Notes: a model not told the origin generated them from the sequence alone. A stretch of 40,058 bases of DNA from Candidatus Bathyarchaeota archaeon (GCA_030608565.1 JAUWDY010000015.1:1-40058); one strand, 5' to 3'; counted from the first letter of the stretch, positions 31,495-40,058 are shown. Made by a program: numbers and translations.

Positions 31495-34400
31495 ATGGCG
31501 GACGGAAAAATTGGGGCGGTTCTTGTGGTGGGTGGCGGAGTGGCTGGAGTACAAGCTGCCTTGGACATTGCAGACTCGGGTTTCAAAGTCTATTTGATCG
31601 ATCGGGCACCGAGCATAGGCGGAGTGATGGCGCAACTTGACAAAACATTTCCAACGAATGACTGTTCAATGTGCATTCTTGCACCCAAACTTGTGGAGGC
31701 TGGGAGACAGCCGAATATAACCCTAATAACTAACGCGGAAGTCACGGAGTTAAGTGGCAAGGCTGGAAACTTCGAAGTAAGAATTCGAAAGCAGAGTCGC
31801 TACATAAACGAAGAGAAATGCAACGGTTGTGGGTTATGTGCACAAAAATGTCCAGTCGAAGCAGTGGACGCATACAATAGAGGCCTAAACGATAGAAGTG
31901 CCATCTACATCGAATATCCGCAAGCGGTTCCGTTAAAATACATGATAGACCGGGAAAAATGCATCGGTTGCGGCATATGCCAAGAAATTTGTAGAGCAGA
32001 AGCAGTTGAATACGAACAAGAGGACACGGAGACAACCCTAAAAATAGGCTCGATTATACTGGCTCCGGGCTTTACCTCATTTGACCCTAGGCTCAAAACA
32101 GAATACGGTTATGGACGTTTCCAAAACGTAGTTACAAGCATAGAATTTGAGCGAATATTAAATGCCTCAGGCCCATACGGCGGATTGATTCTGAGACCCT
32201 CAGAGGGTGAAATCCCAAGGAAAATCGCTTTTATTCAGTGCGTAGGCTCGCGTGACGCTCAGCTTGGAAACAATTACTGTTCTGCTGCCTGCTGCATGTA
32301 TAGCATCAAAGAAGCGATTATCGCTAAAGAACATGTTCCCATAGAACTGGAATGTACAATCTTTTACATGGACATAAGGGCATACGGAAAGGAATTCGAT
32401 GCTTATTACAACCGCGCCATGGAAGAACATGGCGTAAGGTTTGTGAGGTCAAGAGTTGCAGACGTGGGGGAAGACCCTCTAACAAGCAACCTTTTCGTGC
32501 ATTATGTGGAAGACGGAGAACCGAAAACCGAAGAATTCGGCATGGTGGTCCTATCCGTCGGAATGCGCCCTCCAGAAAATGTGGAAAAACTGGCGGAAGT
32601 TTTGGGAATAGGACTTAACCGGTACGAATTTTGCCAGACAGATACCTTTTCACCAATAGAAACCTCAAAACCAGGTATATTTGTGTGCGGAGCGTTTGCT
32701 GCTCCCAAGGATATTCCTGAAAGCGTTGCACAAGCAAGCGGTGCAGCAGCAAAGGCGATAGCCGTAATTGCTTCTGAAAGAGGGAAACTAATAACCGTTA
32801 AAGAGTATCCGCCAGAAAGGGATGTAAGCCGAGAAGAACCACGCATAGGCGTATTCATCTGTCATTGTGGAATAAACATAGGTGGAATAGTAAACGTTCC
32901 AGAAGTTGTAGAACACGCCAAGAAACTGCCAGATGTCGTTTATGCAGAAGAGAATCTTTACACATGCTCACAAGACACTCAAGTGAGAATTCGAGAAAAA
33001 ATAAGAGAGCTTAATCTTAACCGTGTGATTGTGGGGGCTTGCACTCCGCGCACCCACGAACCTCTGTTTAGAGAAACACTTCGTGAACAGGGCTTAAACA
33101 CCTACTTGTTTGAGATGGCGAATATCCGTGATCAATGCAGTTGGGTGCACATGCACGAACCAGAGAGAGCAACAGAAAAGGCCAAAGACCTAGTTCGATC
33201 GGTTGTTGCAAAAGCCAGATTATTGGAACCATTAAAAAAGCCGGTAACAAGCGTAATCCCCGTCGGCTTAGTCATAGGCGGCGGAGTATCTGGAATGACC
33301 ACTGCCTTAGAGCTGGCAAGACAAGGTTTTGAAGTTCACCTGGTAGAGAGGGCGAAGGAACTTGGTGGCCACCTACGCCATATCTATTACCTACTAGGAT
33401 CTGAAAACCCGCAGGAAATGTTAAGATCCATTATTGAGGATGTTTCTGAAAATGAGAGGATTCATGTTCACCTCAACACAGCAATCGTAGATGTTAAGGG
33501 ATATGTTGGTAACTTCACGACAATCATTCGTTCTGGTGGAAATGAAAAGCAAATTGAACACGGCATCATCGTAGTGGCAACAGGAGCCACGGAATATGAG
33601 CCAACCGAATACCTCTACGGAATTGATTCCAGAGTTTTGACACAACGAGAATTGGAAGAGAGGCTAGCTAAGGGTCAATTCAACGCCAAAACCGTTGTTA
33701 TGATTCAGTGTGTTGGCTCAAGAAATGAAGAGAGACCAAACTGCTCGCGTATATGTTGTTCTCAGGCGATAAAGAACGCATTAAAAATCAAGGAGTTATC
33801 TCCTGAAACCGAGGTTTATGTACTGTACAAGGACATCAGGACCTATGGGTTTAAAGAGGACTATTACCGCGAAGCGGCAGACAAGGGAGTTTTATTCATA
33901 CGTTATGATGATGAACACAAGCCCCGAGTCACTCGAGAAAATGGAAAGCTGATGGTTTTAGCTTGGGCTCCCATCCTAAAAACATGGGTTCCTGTAGAAC
34001 CGGACATTCTAGCGTTGAGCGTGCCTGCAGTTCCAAATGCCAATAACGAACACTTGGCAAGAATGCTGAAAGTTCCTTTAACCAAGGACGGATTTTTCTT
34101 GGAAGCCCACATGAAGCTCCGGCCACTGGATTTTGCGACAGATGGCATTTTCCTTTGCGGGCTGGCACATTGGCCGAAACCTATCGAAGAGAGCATTTCG
34201 CAGGCGTGTGGAGCTGCGACCAGAGCTGCGACCATACTGTCTAAAAAAACACTAGAAGTTGAAGGGATAGTTGCACACGTTGATGAGGACCTTTGTGTTG
34301 GATGCGGACTTTGCATAACTCTTTGTCCATACAGTGCCATAGAGAAGGATGAAACAGGAATAGCTAGGGTGCAGGAAGTCCTCTGCAAAGGTTGCGGGAC

Positions 34401-34506
34401 TTGTGGAGCAAGCTGTCCTAAGAGAGCTATCACCATGCAACAGTTTACGGACGCACAAATTGTCGCTCAGGGACTTGCCGTTTTAAGGGGGGTTGTCCAT
34501 GGTTGA
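31495..34506 (+). CDS. hdrA: Bimodular HdrA-HdrA' fusion, copy 1
   Basis: 1003 residues, where a single HdrA is about 650-800. Module 1 (1-~430) starts at VVGGGVAG (11-18), with NDCSMCILAPK (C57, C60), an inserted ferredoxin (CNGCGLCAQKC, CIGCGICQEIC) and CVGSRDAQ. Module 2 (from ~450) opens with the N-terminal HdrA domain (FICHCGIN, NLYTCSQD, ACTPRTHEP, QCSWVHMHEP), a second FAD motif (VIGGGVSGM, near 595) without inserted ferredoxin, and ends with two 4Fe-4S motifs (CVGCGLCITLC near 934; CKGCGTCGASC near 964). Two FADs per chain suggest an extra bifurcation or relay site. Its split counterpart is 11810+13127. It overlaps the following MvhD gene by eight bases. Confidence 0.92.
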   Translation: MADGKIGAVLVVGGGVAGVQAALDIADSGFKVYLIDRAPSIGGVMAQLDKTFPTNDCSMCILAPKLVEAGRQPNITLITNAEVTELSGKAGNFEVRIRKQSRYINEEKCNGCGLCAQKCPVEAVDAYNRGLNDRSAIYIEYPQAVPLKYMIDREKCIGCGICQEICRAEAVEYEQEDTETTLKIGSIILAPGFTSFDPRLKTEYGYGRFQNVVTSIEFERILNASGPYGGLILRPSEGEIPRKIAFIQCVGSRDAQLGNNYCSAACCMYSIKEAIIAKEHVPIELECTIFYMDIRAYGKEFDAYYNRAMEEHGVRFVRSRVADVGEDPLTSNLFVHYVEDGEPKTEEFGMVVLSVGMRPPENVEKLAEVLGIGLNRYEFCQTDTFSPIETSKPGIFVCGAFAAPKDIPESVAQASGAAAKAIAVIASERGKLITVKEYPPERDVSREEPRIGVFICHCGINIGGIVNVPEVVEHAKKLPDVVYAEENLYTCSQDTQVRIREKIRELNLNRVIVGACTPRTHEPLFRETLREQGLNTYLFEMANIRDQCSWVHMHEPERATEKAKDLVRSVVAKARLLEPLKKPVTSVIPVGLVIGGGVSGMTTALELARQGFEVHLVERAKELGGHLRHIYYLLGSENPQEMLRSIIEDVSENERIHVHLNTAIVDVKGYVGNFTTIIRSGGNEKQIEHGIIVVATGATEYEPTEYLYGIDSRVLTQRELEERLAKGQFNAKTVVMIQCVGSRNEERPNCSRICCSQAIKNALKIKELSPETEVYVLYKDIRTYGFKEDYYREAADKGVLFIRYDDEHKPRVTRENGKLMVLAWAPILKTWVPVEPDILALSVPAVPNANNEHLARMLKVPLTKDGFFLEAHMKLRPLDFATDGIFLCGLAHWPKPIEESISQACGAATRAATILSKKTLEVEGIVAHVDEDLCVGCGLCITLCPYSAIEKDETGIARVQEVLCKGCGTCGASCPKRAITMQQFTDAQIVAQGLAVLRGVVHG

Positions 34507-35275
34507 GTTTGAACCGAAAATCATAGGTTTTCTATGCAATTGGTGTTCTTACGCAGGCGCAGACCTGGCTGGCGTAAGCCGAATACAATACCCTCCAAAC
34601 ATTAGAGTCATTAGAGTCATGTGTAGCGGCAGAGTCGACCCAGTCATTGTTTTGGAAATGTTCGCAAACGGCGCTGACGGGGTCATGGTGATGGGCTGCC
34701 ACCCGGGAGAATGCCACTATCTAGAGGGAAACCTCTACGCAGAGTGGAGAATCAAAATGTTAAAGAAACTCATGGCGTGTGCGGGTCTTGAACCAGAACG
34801 CCTACGACTTGAATGGGTTTCTGCCGCAGAAGGCTCACGATTCGCAAATATGGTCAAAGATTTCACAAATCAACTGAAAGGCTTGGGGCCATCTCCTCTC
34901 GCTAGTGAAAAACCTGATGAGACCATATTGGCTAGCATAAGAGCAGCCGAAAGAGCAGCGGGCACTTCTAGGCTGCGGACACTGGTGGGGAGGGAGAAAG
35001 AGCTAGCTGAAGAGGAAAACGTTTACGGCGAGAAAGTGACGCAAGAAGAGTTTGATAAGTTGATGGATGAAAGCGTCAAAGAAGAGCATCTCCGAAGCAG
35101 AATCTACCTTCTGACAAAAGACAAGTCAATGTCAGTTAAAGAACTAGCTAAACATCTGAGCGTAGACACACGTGTAGTGTTGCGTCATATAGTTGTTCTG
35201 AGACGCAAGGGGTTGCTTGCAATGGACAGAATCGAAGGCATCAGTCCACTTTATGTCGCATTGGAGGCGAGATGA
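34499..35275 (+). CDS. MvhD-like iron-sulfur protein fused to a winged-helix domain
   Basis: 258 residues from ATG 34499, preceded by a run of Gs. The MvhD part is canonical: GFLCNWCSYAGADLAGVSR (C13, C16), VMCSGRVDP and GCHPGECHY. The C-terminal ~60 residues form a winged helix (MSVKELAKHLSVDTRVVLRH, RRKGLLAMDRIEG), ending LYVALEAR, nearly the same ending as the paralogue at 30722. The linker LRTLVGREKELAEEE also matches it. It should connect the flanking HdrA-A' proteins electronically; whether the tail binds DNA is unknown. Stop and next start overlap (ATGATG). Confidence 0.88.
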   Translation: MVEFEPKIIGFLCNWCSYAGADLAGVSRIQYPPNIRVIRVMCSGRVDPVIVLEMFANGADGVMVMGCHPGECHYLEGNLYAEWRIKMLKKLMACAGLEPERLRLEWVSAAEGSRFANMVKDFTNQLKGLGPSPLASEKPDETILASIRAAERAAGTSRLRTLVGREKELAEEENVYGEKVTQEEFDKLMDESVKEEHLRSRIYLLTKDKSMSVKELAKHLSVDTRVVLRHIVVLRRKGLLAMDRIEGISPLYVALEAR

Positions 35276-38200
35276 TGGTAGATAAGGTCGGTGCGGTACT
35301 CGTAGTTGGTGGTGGAATCGCTGGAATACAAGCAGCCTTAGATCTAGCAGACTCGGGATTCAGAGTCTATGTAGTAGAGGATACGCCCAGCATAGGAGGG
35401 ACGATGACACAGCTGGACAAGACATTCCCCACCAACGACTGCGCTATGTGCATCCTCGCTCCAAAGCTTGTCAGAGCTGGAAGACACGCCAATGTTCATC
35501 TTATAACAAATGCGGAAATAAAGAAAGTTAAGGGTGAACCGGGGAACTTCAAGGTTACTATAACGAGAAGAGCTCGATATGTGGATGAAGAGAAATGCAC
35601 GGGATGCGGCGTTTGTGCCCAAGAATGTCCAGTTGAAGCAATAGACGAGTATGAGCAGGGGTTGAGCCGGAGAAGTGCGGTTTTCGTCAAGTACTTGCAG
35701 GCTGTTCCCTCGACGTTCGCCATTGACAGAGAAAAATGCATTGGATGTGGAACATGCCAAGAAGTGTGTAGAGCCGACGCAATCATATATGAGGAGAAGG
35801 ATGAGGATGTTGAGCTAAGTGTGGGTGCTATTATACTTGCACTTGGGTTCGAAGAGTTCGATCCAAGCCTGAAAAGCGAGTATGGTTATAGCCGATATTC
35901 TAACGTTGTTTCAAGCATAGAATTTGAGCGTATTCTAAGCGCCACTGGACCTTATGGCGGAACAGTTCTGCGTCCTTCTGATGGCGATCTTCCCCGCAAG
36001 ATCGCATTCATTCAATGTGTTGGTTCAAGAGACGCCAAGCTTGGAAACAACTATTGCTCCTCAGCTTGTTGCATGTACGCTATTAAAGAAGCAGTTATAG
36101 CGAGGGAGCACAATCCGAACCTTCAATGTACTATTTTTTTCATGGACATCCGCGCCTATGGAAAAGAGTTTGACGCCTACTACAGCAGAGCAGAAGAGGA
36201 ATACGGAGTTAGATTTGTTCGATCTCGAATTTCCGACGTTAAGAAAGTGCTTGGGTCACAAAATCTCATAGTGAGATATGTAGAAGATGGAGAGCCAAAA
36301 GAGGAAGAGTTCAATCTTGTCGTGCTGTCGGTGGGAATGAAACCGCCAAAACACGTTGAGGAATTGGCGAAAACTATCGGTATCAAGCTGAACAAGTACA
36401 ACTTCTGCTCCACCGAAACCTTCTCGCCGCTAGCCACCTCTCGTCTAGGCGTCTTTGTTTGTGGCGCGTTCTCTTCTCCAAAAGATATCCCCGAGAGCGT
36501 TGCTCAGGCAAGTGGAGCCGCGGCGAGGGCAGGCAGCTTGATCGCCACTGGAAGGGGGAAGCTAACAGTTGCGAAGAAACTTCCACCAGAGATAGAAGTA
36601 TCCGATAAGGAACCCCGTGTCGGAGTCTTCGTGTGTCACTGCGGCACGAATATCGGCGGAATAGTGAATGTACCAGAGGTGGTGGAGTATGCAAAAACCT
36701 TGCCAAGCGTAGTGTACGCAGAGCACAATCTGTACACATGCTCACAAGACACACAAAGGACGATACGAGAGAAGATAAAGGAACATAACCTGAACCGCGT
36801 AGTGGTGGCGTCTTGCACTCCAAGAACACATGAGCCACTTTTCAGAGAAACCATCAGAGAAGCCGGACTCAACATCTACCTCTTCGAGATGGCTAACATT
36901 CGTGATCAATGTAGCTGGGTGCACATGCACGAGCCTGAGAAAGCGACGGAGAAGGCTAAAGACTTAGTTCGGTCGATCGTCGCCAAGGCTCGCTTGCTGA
37001 AACCATTGAAAAAACCGATGATCGATGTTACCCCCGTGGGCTTGGTCATTGGCGGAGGCTTATCCGGAATGACTGCCTCGTTGGAACTGGCGAAACAAGG
37101 CTTTGAGGTTCACTTGGTCGAGAAGGAGAAGGAACTGGGCGGAAACCTACGCCATATACACTATATGCTTGGAAGCGAGGACCCACAAGAACGGTTAAGG
37201 TCAATTATCAAAGAGGTTACTGAAAACGAGAAAATCCACGTTCACCTGGATGCAGAAGTCGCAGATATCGAAGGATACGTAGGAAACTTTGAAACAACAC
37301 TGACTCGTGGTAGCGACAAGAAAGGAATCAACCATGGCATTGTCATAGTTGCTACTGGAGCCGTCGAATATAAGCCAACTGAATATCTTTACGGAATTGA
37401 TTCTAGAGTTTTGACACAACGTGAATTGGAAGAGAAAATTGGAGAGGGCGAATTCAAAGCTAGGACCGTTGTTATGATTCAGTGTGTCGGGTCTAGAAAT
37501 GATGAACGCCCAAACTGTTCGCGGATATGTTGCGTCCAGGCGGTTAAGAACGCGTTAAAGATTAAGGAGTTAAGTCCGGAAACGGATGTTTACATTTTGT
37601 ATAAAGACATTAGAACATACGGGTTTAACGAGGATTATTACCGTAAAGCTGCGGATGAAGGCGTTTTGTTTATACGCTATGATGATGACCACAAACCCAA
37701 AGTTACTCAAGAAAACGGAACCCTCAAAATATTGGCGATGGCACCCGTCTTAAAAACATGGTTCCCGATTGAACCTGATCTTCTAGTTTTGAGCGCAGCC
37801 ACTATCCCCAATCCAGATAATGAACGCATAGCACAAATGTTGAAGGTTCCACTCACTAAGGATAGATTCTTCTTGGAAGCACATATGAAACTTCGCCCAG
37901 TCGATTTCGCGACTGATGGCGTGTTCCTATGCGGATTGGCACACTCACCAAAGCTAATTGAAGAAAGTATTTCACAAGCATGCGGAGCCGCAGCTCGCGC
38001 TGCCACCATATTATCCAAGAAGAGGTTAGAGGTAGAGGGCGCTATAGCCAACGTCAACGAGGACTTGTGCAGCGGATGCAGAATATGCGAGGCAGTTTGC
38101 GAGTATAGTGCCATTGAAATGAAGGAAAAGGATGGAAAACTCGTGTCGAGCGTGCTTGAGGCTTTGTGTAAAGGATGTGGTGTTTGTGGCTCCACTTGTC

Positions 38201-38292
38201 CTACTGGAGCGATAAGTATGCTTCATTTCACAGACGAAGAGATACTTGCTCAAGTTAGAGCAGCATTAAAGGAGGAAAAGAAATATGACTGA
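35272..38292 (+). CDS. hdrA: Bimodular HdrA-HdrA' fusion, copy 2
   Basis: 1006 residues, collinear with the product of 31495. Module 1 has VVGGGIAG, NDCAMCILAPK, CTGCGVCAQEC and CIGCGTCQEVC. Module 2 has FVCHCGTN, SCTPRTHEP, VIGGGLSGM and the C-terminal motifs CSGCRICEAVC and CKGCGVCGSTC. In the first of these the proline after the fourth cysteine is replaced by Glu (CEYSAIE), which is minor. All cysteines of copy 1 are kept, so both copies are probably functional. Differences concentrate in linkers and loops, suggesting distinct partners: copy 1 lies between two MvhD-winged-helix proteins, copy 2 leads to plain MvhD, HdrC and HdrB. Confidence 0.92.
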   Translation: MMVDKVGAVLVVGGGIAGIQAALDLADSGFRVYVVEDTPSIGGTMTQLDKTFPTNDCAMCILAPKLVRAGRHANVHLITNAEIKKVKGEPGNFKVTITRRARYVDEEKCTGCGVCAQECPVEAIDEYEQGLSRRSAVFVKYLQAVPSTFAIDREKCIGCGTCQEVCRADAIIYEEKDEDVELSVGAIILALGFEEFDPSLKSEYGYSRYSNVVSSIEFERILSATGPYGGTVLRPSDGDLPRKIAFIQCVGSRDAKLGNNYCSSACCMYAIKEAVIAREHNPNLQCTIFFMDIRAYGKEFDAYYSRAEEEYGVRFVRSRISDVKKVLGSQNLIVRYVEDGEPKEEEFNLVVLSVGMKPPKHVEELAKTIGIKLNKYNFCSTETFSPLATSRLGVFVCGAFSSPKDIPESVAQASGAAARAGSLIATGRGKLTVAKKLPPEIEVSDKEPRVGVFVCHCGTNIGGIVNVPEVVEYAKTLPSVVYAEHNLYTCSQDTQRTIREKIKEHNLNRVVVASCTPRTHEPLFRETIREAGLNIYLFEMANIRDQCSWVHMHEPEKATEKAKDLVRSIVAKARLLKPLKKPMIDVTPVGLVIGGGLSGMTASLELAKQGFEVHLVEKEKELGGNLRHIHYMLGSEDPQERLRSIIKEVTENEKIHVHLDAEVADIEGYVGNFETTLTRGSDKKGINHGIVIVATGAVEYKPTEYLYGIDSRVLTQRELEEKIGEGEFKARTVVMIQCVGSRNDERPNCSRICCVQAVKNALKIKELSPETDVYILYKDIRTYGFNEDYYRKAADEGVLFIRYDDDHKPKVTQENGTLKILAMAPVLKTWFPIEPDLLVLSAATIPNPDNERIAQMLKVPLTKDRFFLEAHMKLRPVDFATDGVFLCGLAHSPKLIEESISQACGAAARAATILSKKRLEVEGAIANVNEDLCSGCRICEAVCEYSAIEMKEKDGKLVSSVLEALCKGCGVCGSTCPTGAISMLHFTDEEILAQVRAALKEEKKYD

Positions 38293-38716
38293 ATTCGACC
38301 CAAAAATCGTTGGTTTCCTGTGCAACTGGTGTTCGTATGCAGGAGCAGACCTAGCAGGCGTCAGCCGAATACAGTATCCGCCGAACATACGGATAGTGAG
38401 GGTGATGTGCAGCGGAAGAGTTGACCCAGCATTCATCCTTGAAGCATTTAAAAGCGGAGCAGACGGCGTTCTCGTCGCCGGCTGTCATTTACCTGCTGAT
38501 TGCCACTATATTTCCGGCAATTTCAAGGCGTATCGAAGGGTTACACTGTTGAAGAAGCTTTTACAGCAGTTCGGTATCGAGCCTGAACGTCTTAGGCTGG
38601 AGTGGGTTTCCGCATCAGAGGGCGATAGATTCGCAACCATTATTAAGGACATGGTGAAGGAAATTAAGAAACTCGGACCGAATCCATTAAGGGCTGGAGG
38701 TAAGACCAGTGGTTGA
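38285..38716 (+). CDS. mvhD: MvhD-like [2Fe-2S] subunit (plain form)
   Basis: 143 residues, the standard MvhD length, with no winged-helix extension. Cysteines are in GFLCNWCSYAGADLAG (C13, C16), VMCSGRVDPAF and GCHLPADCHY. It ends GPNPLRAGG, close to the end of the MvhD domain fused at 13127. It overlaps the HdrA-A' stop by eight bases and the next start by eight, so it is strongly coupled. MvhD takes electrons from hydrogenase or formate dehydrogenase in known complexes; no such enzyme is beside it here. Confidence 0.93.
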   Translation: MTEFDPKIVGFLCNWCSYAGADLAGVSRIQYPPNIRIVRVMCSGRVDPAFILEAFKSGADGVLVAGCHLPADCHYISGNFKAYRRVTLLKKLLQQFGIEPERLRLEWVSASEGDRFATIIKDMVKEIKKLGPNPLRAGGKTSG

Positions 38717-39266
38717 GACGGAAAAAACGGAGGAAAAGGGAACGGAGCAGAAAATGGTGCTCAAATCAACCGAGATGGATCCTAAATTCAAATATGAGAT
38801 CAGCAAGATTCCTGGCGCAGAGAAGGTTATGCTATGCTTCCAGTGCGGCACGTGTACAGCCGACTGCCCAATATCGCGATTTGACGATTTCTACAGACCT
38901 AGAAAACTCATCCGAATGACTCAGTTAGGCCTGAAGGATAAGCTTCTTTCAAATGACGTCATCTGGCTTTGTTCCACCTGCTTTACATGTATCGACCATT
39001 GCCCGCAAGACGTAGGAATCGCCAGTATTGTACGGGCTCTTCGAAACCTGACTGTCGAACGGGGGCACATGCCTGCCGGCTATAGAGAACAAGTTTCCAA
39101 CATCCTGAAAACAGGGTACGCGTACGTGATTTCAGACCTGCGGCTTAAAAAGAGGCAGCAGAAAGGACTTCCCGCCTTGCCGAAAGCTAACTTAGAAAGT
39201 GTCGCAAAGCTTTTTGATGTCACAGGATTTTCGAAGACGCTTGAAAAAGTGGGGGACGTAAAATGA
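38709..39266 (+). CDS. hdrC: Heterodisulfide reductase subunit C, second copy
   Basis: 185 residues with CFQCGTCTADCPISR and CSTCFTCIDHCPQ binding two 4Fe-4S clusters, then IASIVRALRNLTV. It is longer at the N-terminus than the 25073 copy by a charged ~25-residue stretch. The start is GTG 38709 with GGAGGT eight bases upstream; ATG 38754 is an alternative. The overlap (ATGA) with hdrB repeats the arrangement of the first hdrCB pair. Confidence 0.92.
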   Translation: MVETEKTEEKGTEQKMVLKSTEMDPKFKYEISKIPGAEKVMLCFQCGTCTADCPISRFDDFYRPRKLIRMTQLGLKDKLLSNDVIWLCSTCFTCIDHCPQDVGIASIVRALRNLTVERGHMPAGYREQVSNILKTGYAYVISDLRLKKRQQKGLPALPKANLESVAKLFDVTGFSKTLEKVGDVK

Positions 39267-40058
39267 CGGATCTAAAGTACCTGTTTTTTTTGGGATGTGC
39301 TATCCCGTACAGACTTCCTAGCTACGAAGTTTCCGCCAGAAAAGTTCTAAAAAAACTTGGCGTAGAATTAGTGGAGATGCCAGAGTTTAATTGCTGTGGG
39401 TTTCCACTGGATCCAGTAAACCACGACATGATGCTCACCTTTGCAGCACGAAATCTATGTTTGGCGGAACAACAAAACTTGAACATCATGACCCTGTGCA
39501 ATGGATGTTTCGGTATTCTGAACCATGTAAACAAAGAGCTCAAGGAAGACAAAAAAATCAAGGAGAAGGTTAACGGATACTTGAAGGAAATAGGCATGGA
39601 ATTTAAGGGAACTGTAACGGTTAAACATCTCATTCATGTTCTCGCAGAAGATGTCGGCTTCGAAAAAATAAAAGAGACTGTTAAGAAGCCACTTAGTCAA
39701 CTTCGCGTGGCGCAGCATACCGGATGTCACGTTGTTCGTCCAGCAAAGTACATAGGTTTTGAAGATCCAGAAAACCCCACAATTCTCAAGAAACTGATTC
39801 GAGTAACCGGCGCAAAGTGCTTGGACTATATGGATGAACCGGAGTGTTGCGGTGCACCAATAGTCGGTGTAAATGAGGAAATCCCACTTCAGTTGGCTAG
39901 GGATTTAGCCAGGATAATGAAAGAAATTTTATTCAGGATAAAGAAAAAATTAAATAATCCCCCTTACAATTTTATAATTCATACTGCACCCTCTAAAGAA
40001 TTTACTACCAGAGAATGGCCGGATTTGGATAAGAAATATCATTGGCATATAGAAATAA
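39263..40058 (+). CDS. hdrB: HdrB N-terminal part joined to a GalT-like C-terminus (probable chimera, partial at right edge)
   Basis: Residues 1-~215 are HdrB: FLGCAIPYRLPSYE, NCCGFPLDP, CNGCF, TGCHVVRP and ECCGAP (C195, C196). HdrB should then continue toward a CPFC motif. Instead, from about residue 216 (near base 39905-39926), the frame reads LNNPPYNFIIHTAPSKE and YHWHIEI, the C-terminal signature of galactose-1-phosphate uridylyltransferase. The bases after the join are clearly more AT-rich than the preceding genes. No stop is reached before 40058. The likeliest explanation is a contig-end misassembly joining unrelated DNA; the HdrB part itself is sound and pairs with hdrC upstream. Confidence 0.85.
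   Translation, partial: MTDLKYLFFLGCAIPYRLPSYEVSARKVLKKLGVELVEMPEFNCCGFPLDPVNHDMMLTFAARNLCLAEQQNLNIMTLCNGCFGILNHVNKELKEDKKIKEKVNGYLKEIGMEFKGTVTVKHLIHVLAEDVGFEKIKETVKKPLSQLRVAQHTGCHVVRPAKYIGFEDPENPTILKKLIRVTGAKCLDYMDEPECCGAPIVGVNEEIPLQLARDLARIMKEILFRIKKKLNNPPYNFIIHTAPSKEFTTREWPDLDKKYHWHIEI

Larger units (their letters stand above)
31495..38716 (+). repeat. Tandem duplication of hdrA-A' + mvhD
   Basis: Unit 1 is 31495-35275 and unit 2 is 35272-38716. The HdrA products align nearly end to end (1003 and 1006 residues), and even DNA is locally near-identical, for example GGAATTGATTC-AGAGTTTTGACAC at 33619 and 37393. Unit 2's mvhD lacks the winged-helix tail. Confidence 0.85.

Noticed and set aside
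1-40058. CRISPR arrays, tRNA/rRNA genes, transposases and attachment sites.
   Set aside because: Looked for on both strands. No regularly spaced repeats, cloverleaf-like sequences or transposase motifs were found.

Overview
The window comes from an anaerobic archaeon. Three things show this: a two-repeat TATA-binding protein, a PDCD5-family DNA-binding protein, and AT-rich TATA/BRE-like promoters with T-rich terminators. A [NiFe]-hydrogenase of the F420-non-reducing (MvhAG) type sits with heterodisulfide reductase (Hdr) genes, and a HypF N-terminus lies at the left edge. The gene mix would fit an uncultured lineage such as Bathyarchaeia, but I cannot fix the taxon from sequence alone. No methyl-coenzyme M reductase, tRNA, rRNA, CRISPR array or insertion sequence was seen.

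Layout. 1-1.5 kb: 5' end of hypF (minus), tbp, and a PDCD5-family gene (minus). 1.6-5.0 kb: a fused HdrA whose C-terminal MvhD-like domain has lost its cysteines, followed by a thioredoxin reductase. 5.2-11.6 kb: an FMN glutamate-synthase-like protein, a KaiC/RecA-like protein with a broken P-loop, a glutamate dehydrogenase with a duplicated N-terminal module, and a 642-residue ribbon-helix-helix regulator. GTTCA/TGAAC operator-like sites lie upstream of the last three. 11.6-17.5 kb: a thioredoxin-reductase relic, a two-gene (split) HdrA-HdrA' and NfnAB. 17.6-20.0 kb: tusA, yedE and dsrE/F/H-like sulfur-relay genes. 20.1-26.5 kb: mvhG, mvhA, hdrA-mvhD fusion, hdrC, hdrB. 26.6-29.4 kb: a DUF2061 membrane protein, a possible Hsp20-fold protein, an AbrB-PhoU regulator, and a ribbon-helix-helix protein fused to a glycine-cleavage-H-like domain that lacks the lipoyl lysine. 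29.4-40.06 kb: an NfnB-like flavoprotein without its NAD(P)H domain but with a ferredoxin tail, then two tandem copies of a bimodular HdrA-HdrA' plus MvhD, then hdrC and hdrB. Two of the three MvhDs in this last block carry a C-terminal winged helix.

How it may work together. The genes look like a redox hub. H2 electrons (MvhAG), NAD(P)H (NfnAB) and ferredoxin would be exchanged through several HdrA-type flavin-bifurcation modules, with HdrBC units as the likely disulfide (or other thiol-substrate) terminals. The TusA/DsrEFH/YedE block, and an H-protein-like regulator beside Hdr genes, recall the sulfur-oxidizing Hdr-like (sHdr) systems, which use TusA/DsrE sulfur carriers and a lipoate-binding protein. 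No sHdr set proper is present. The most novel candidates are the lysine-less H-protein regulator, the bimodular HdrA-A'/MvhD-winged-helix block, and the NAD(P)H-domain-less NfnB-ferredoxin.

Caution: the last ~140 bases do not continue HdrB. They read in frame into a galactose-1-phosphate uridylyltransferase C-terminus with different base composition, so the right end is probably a misassembly.
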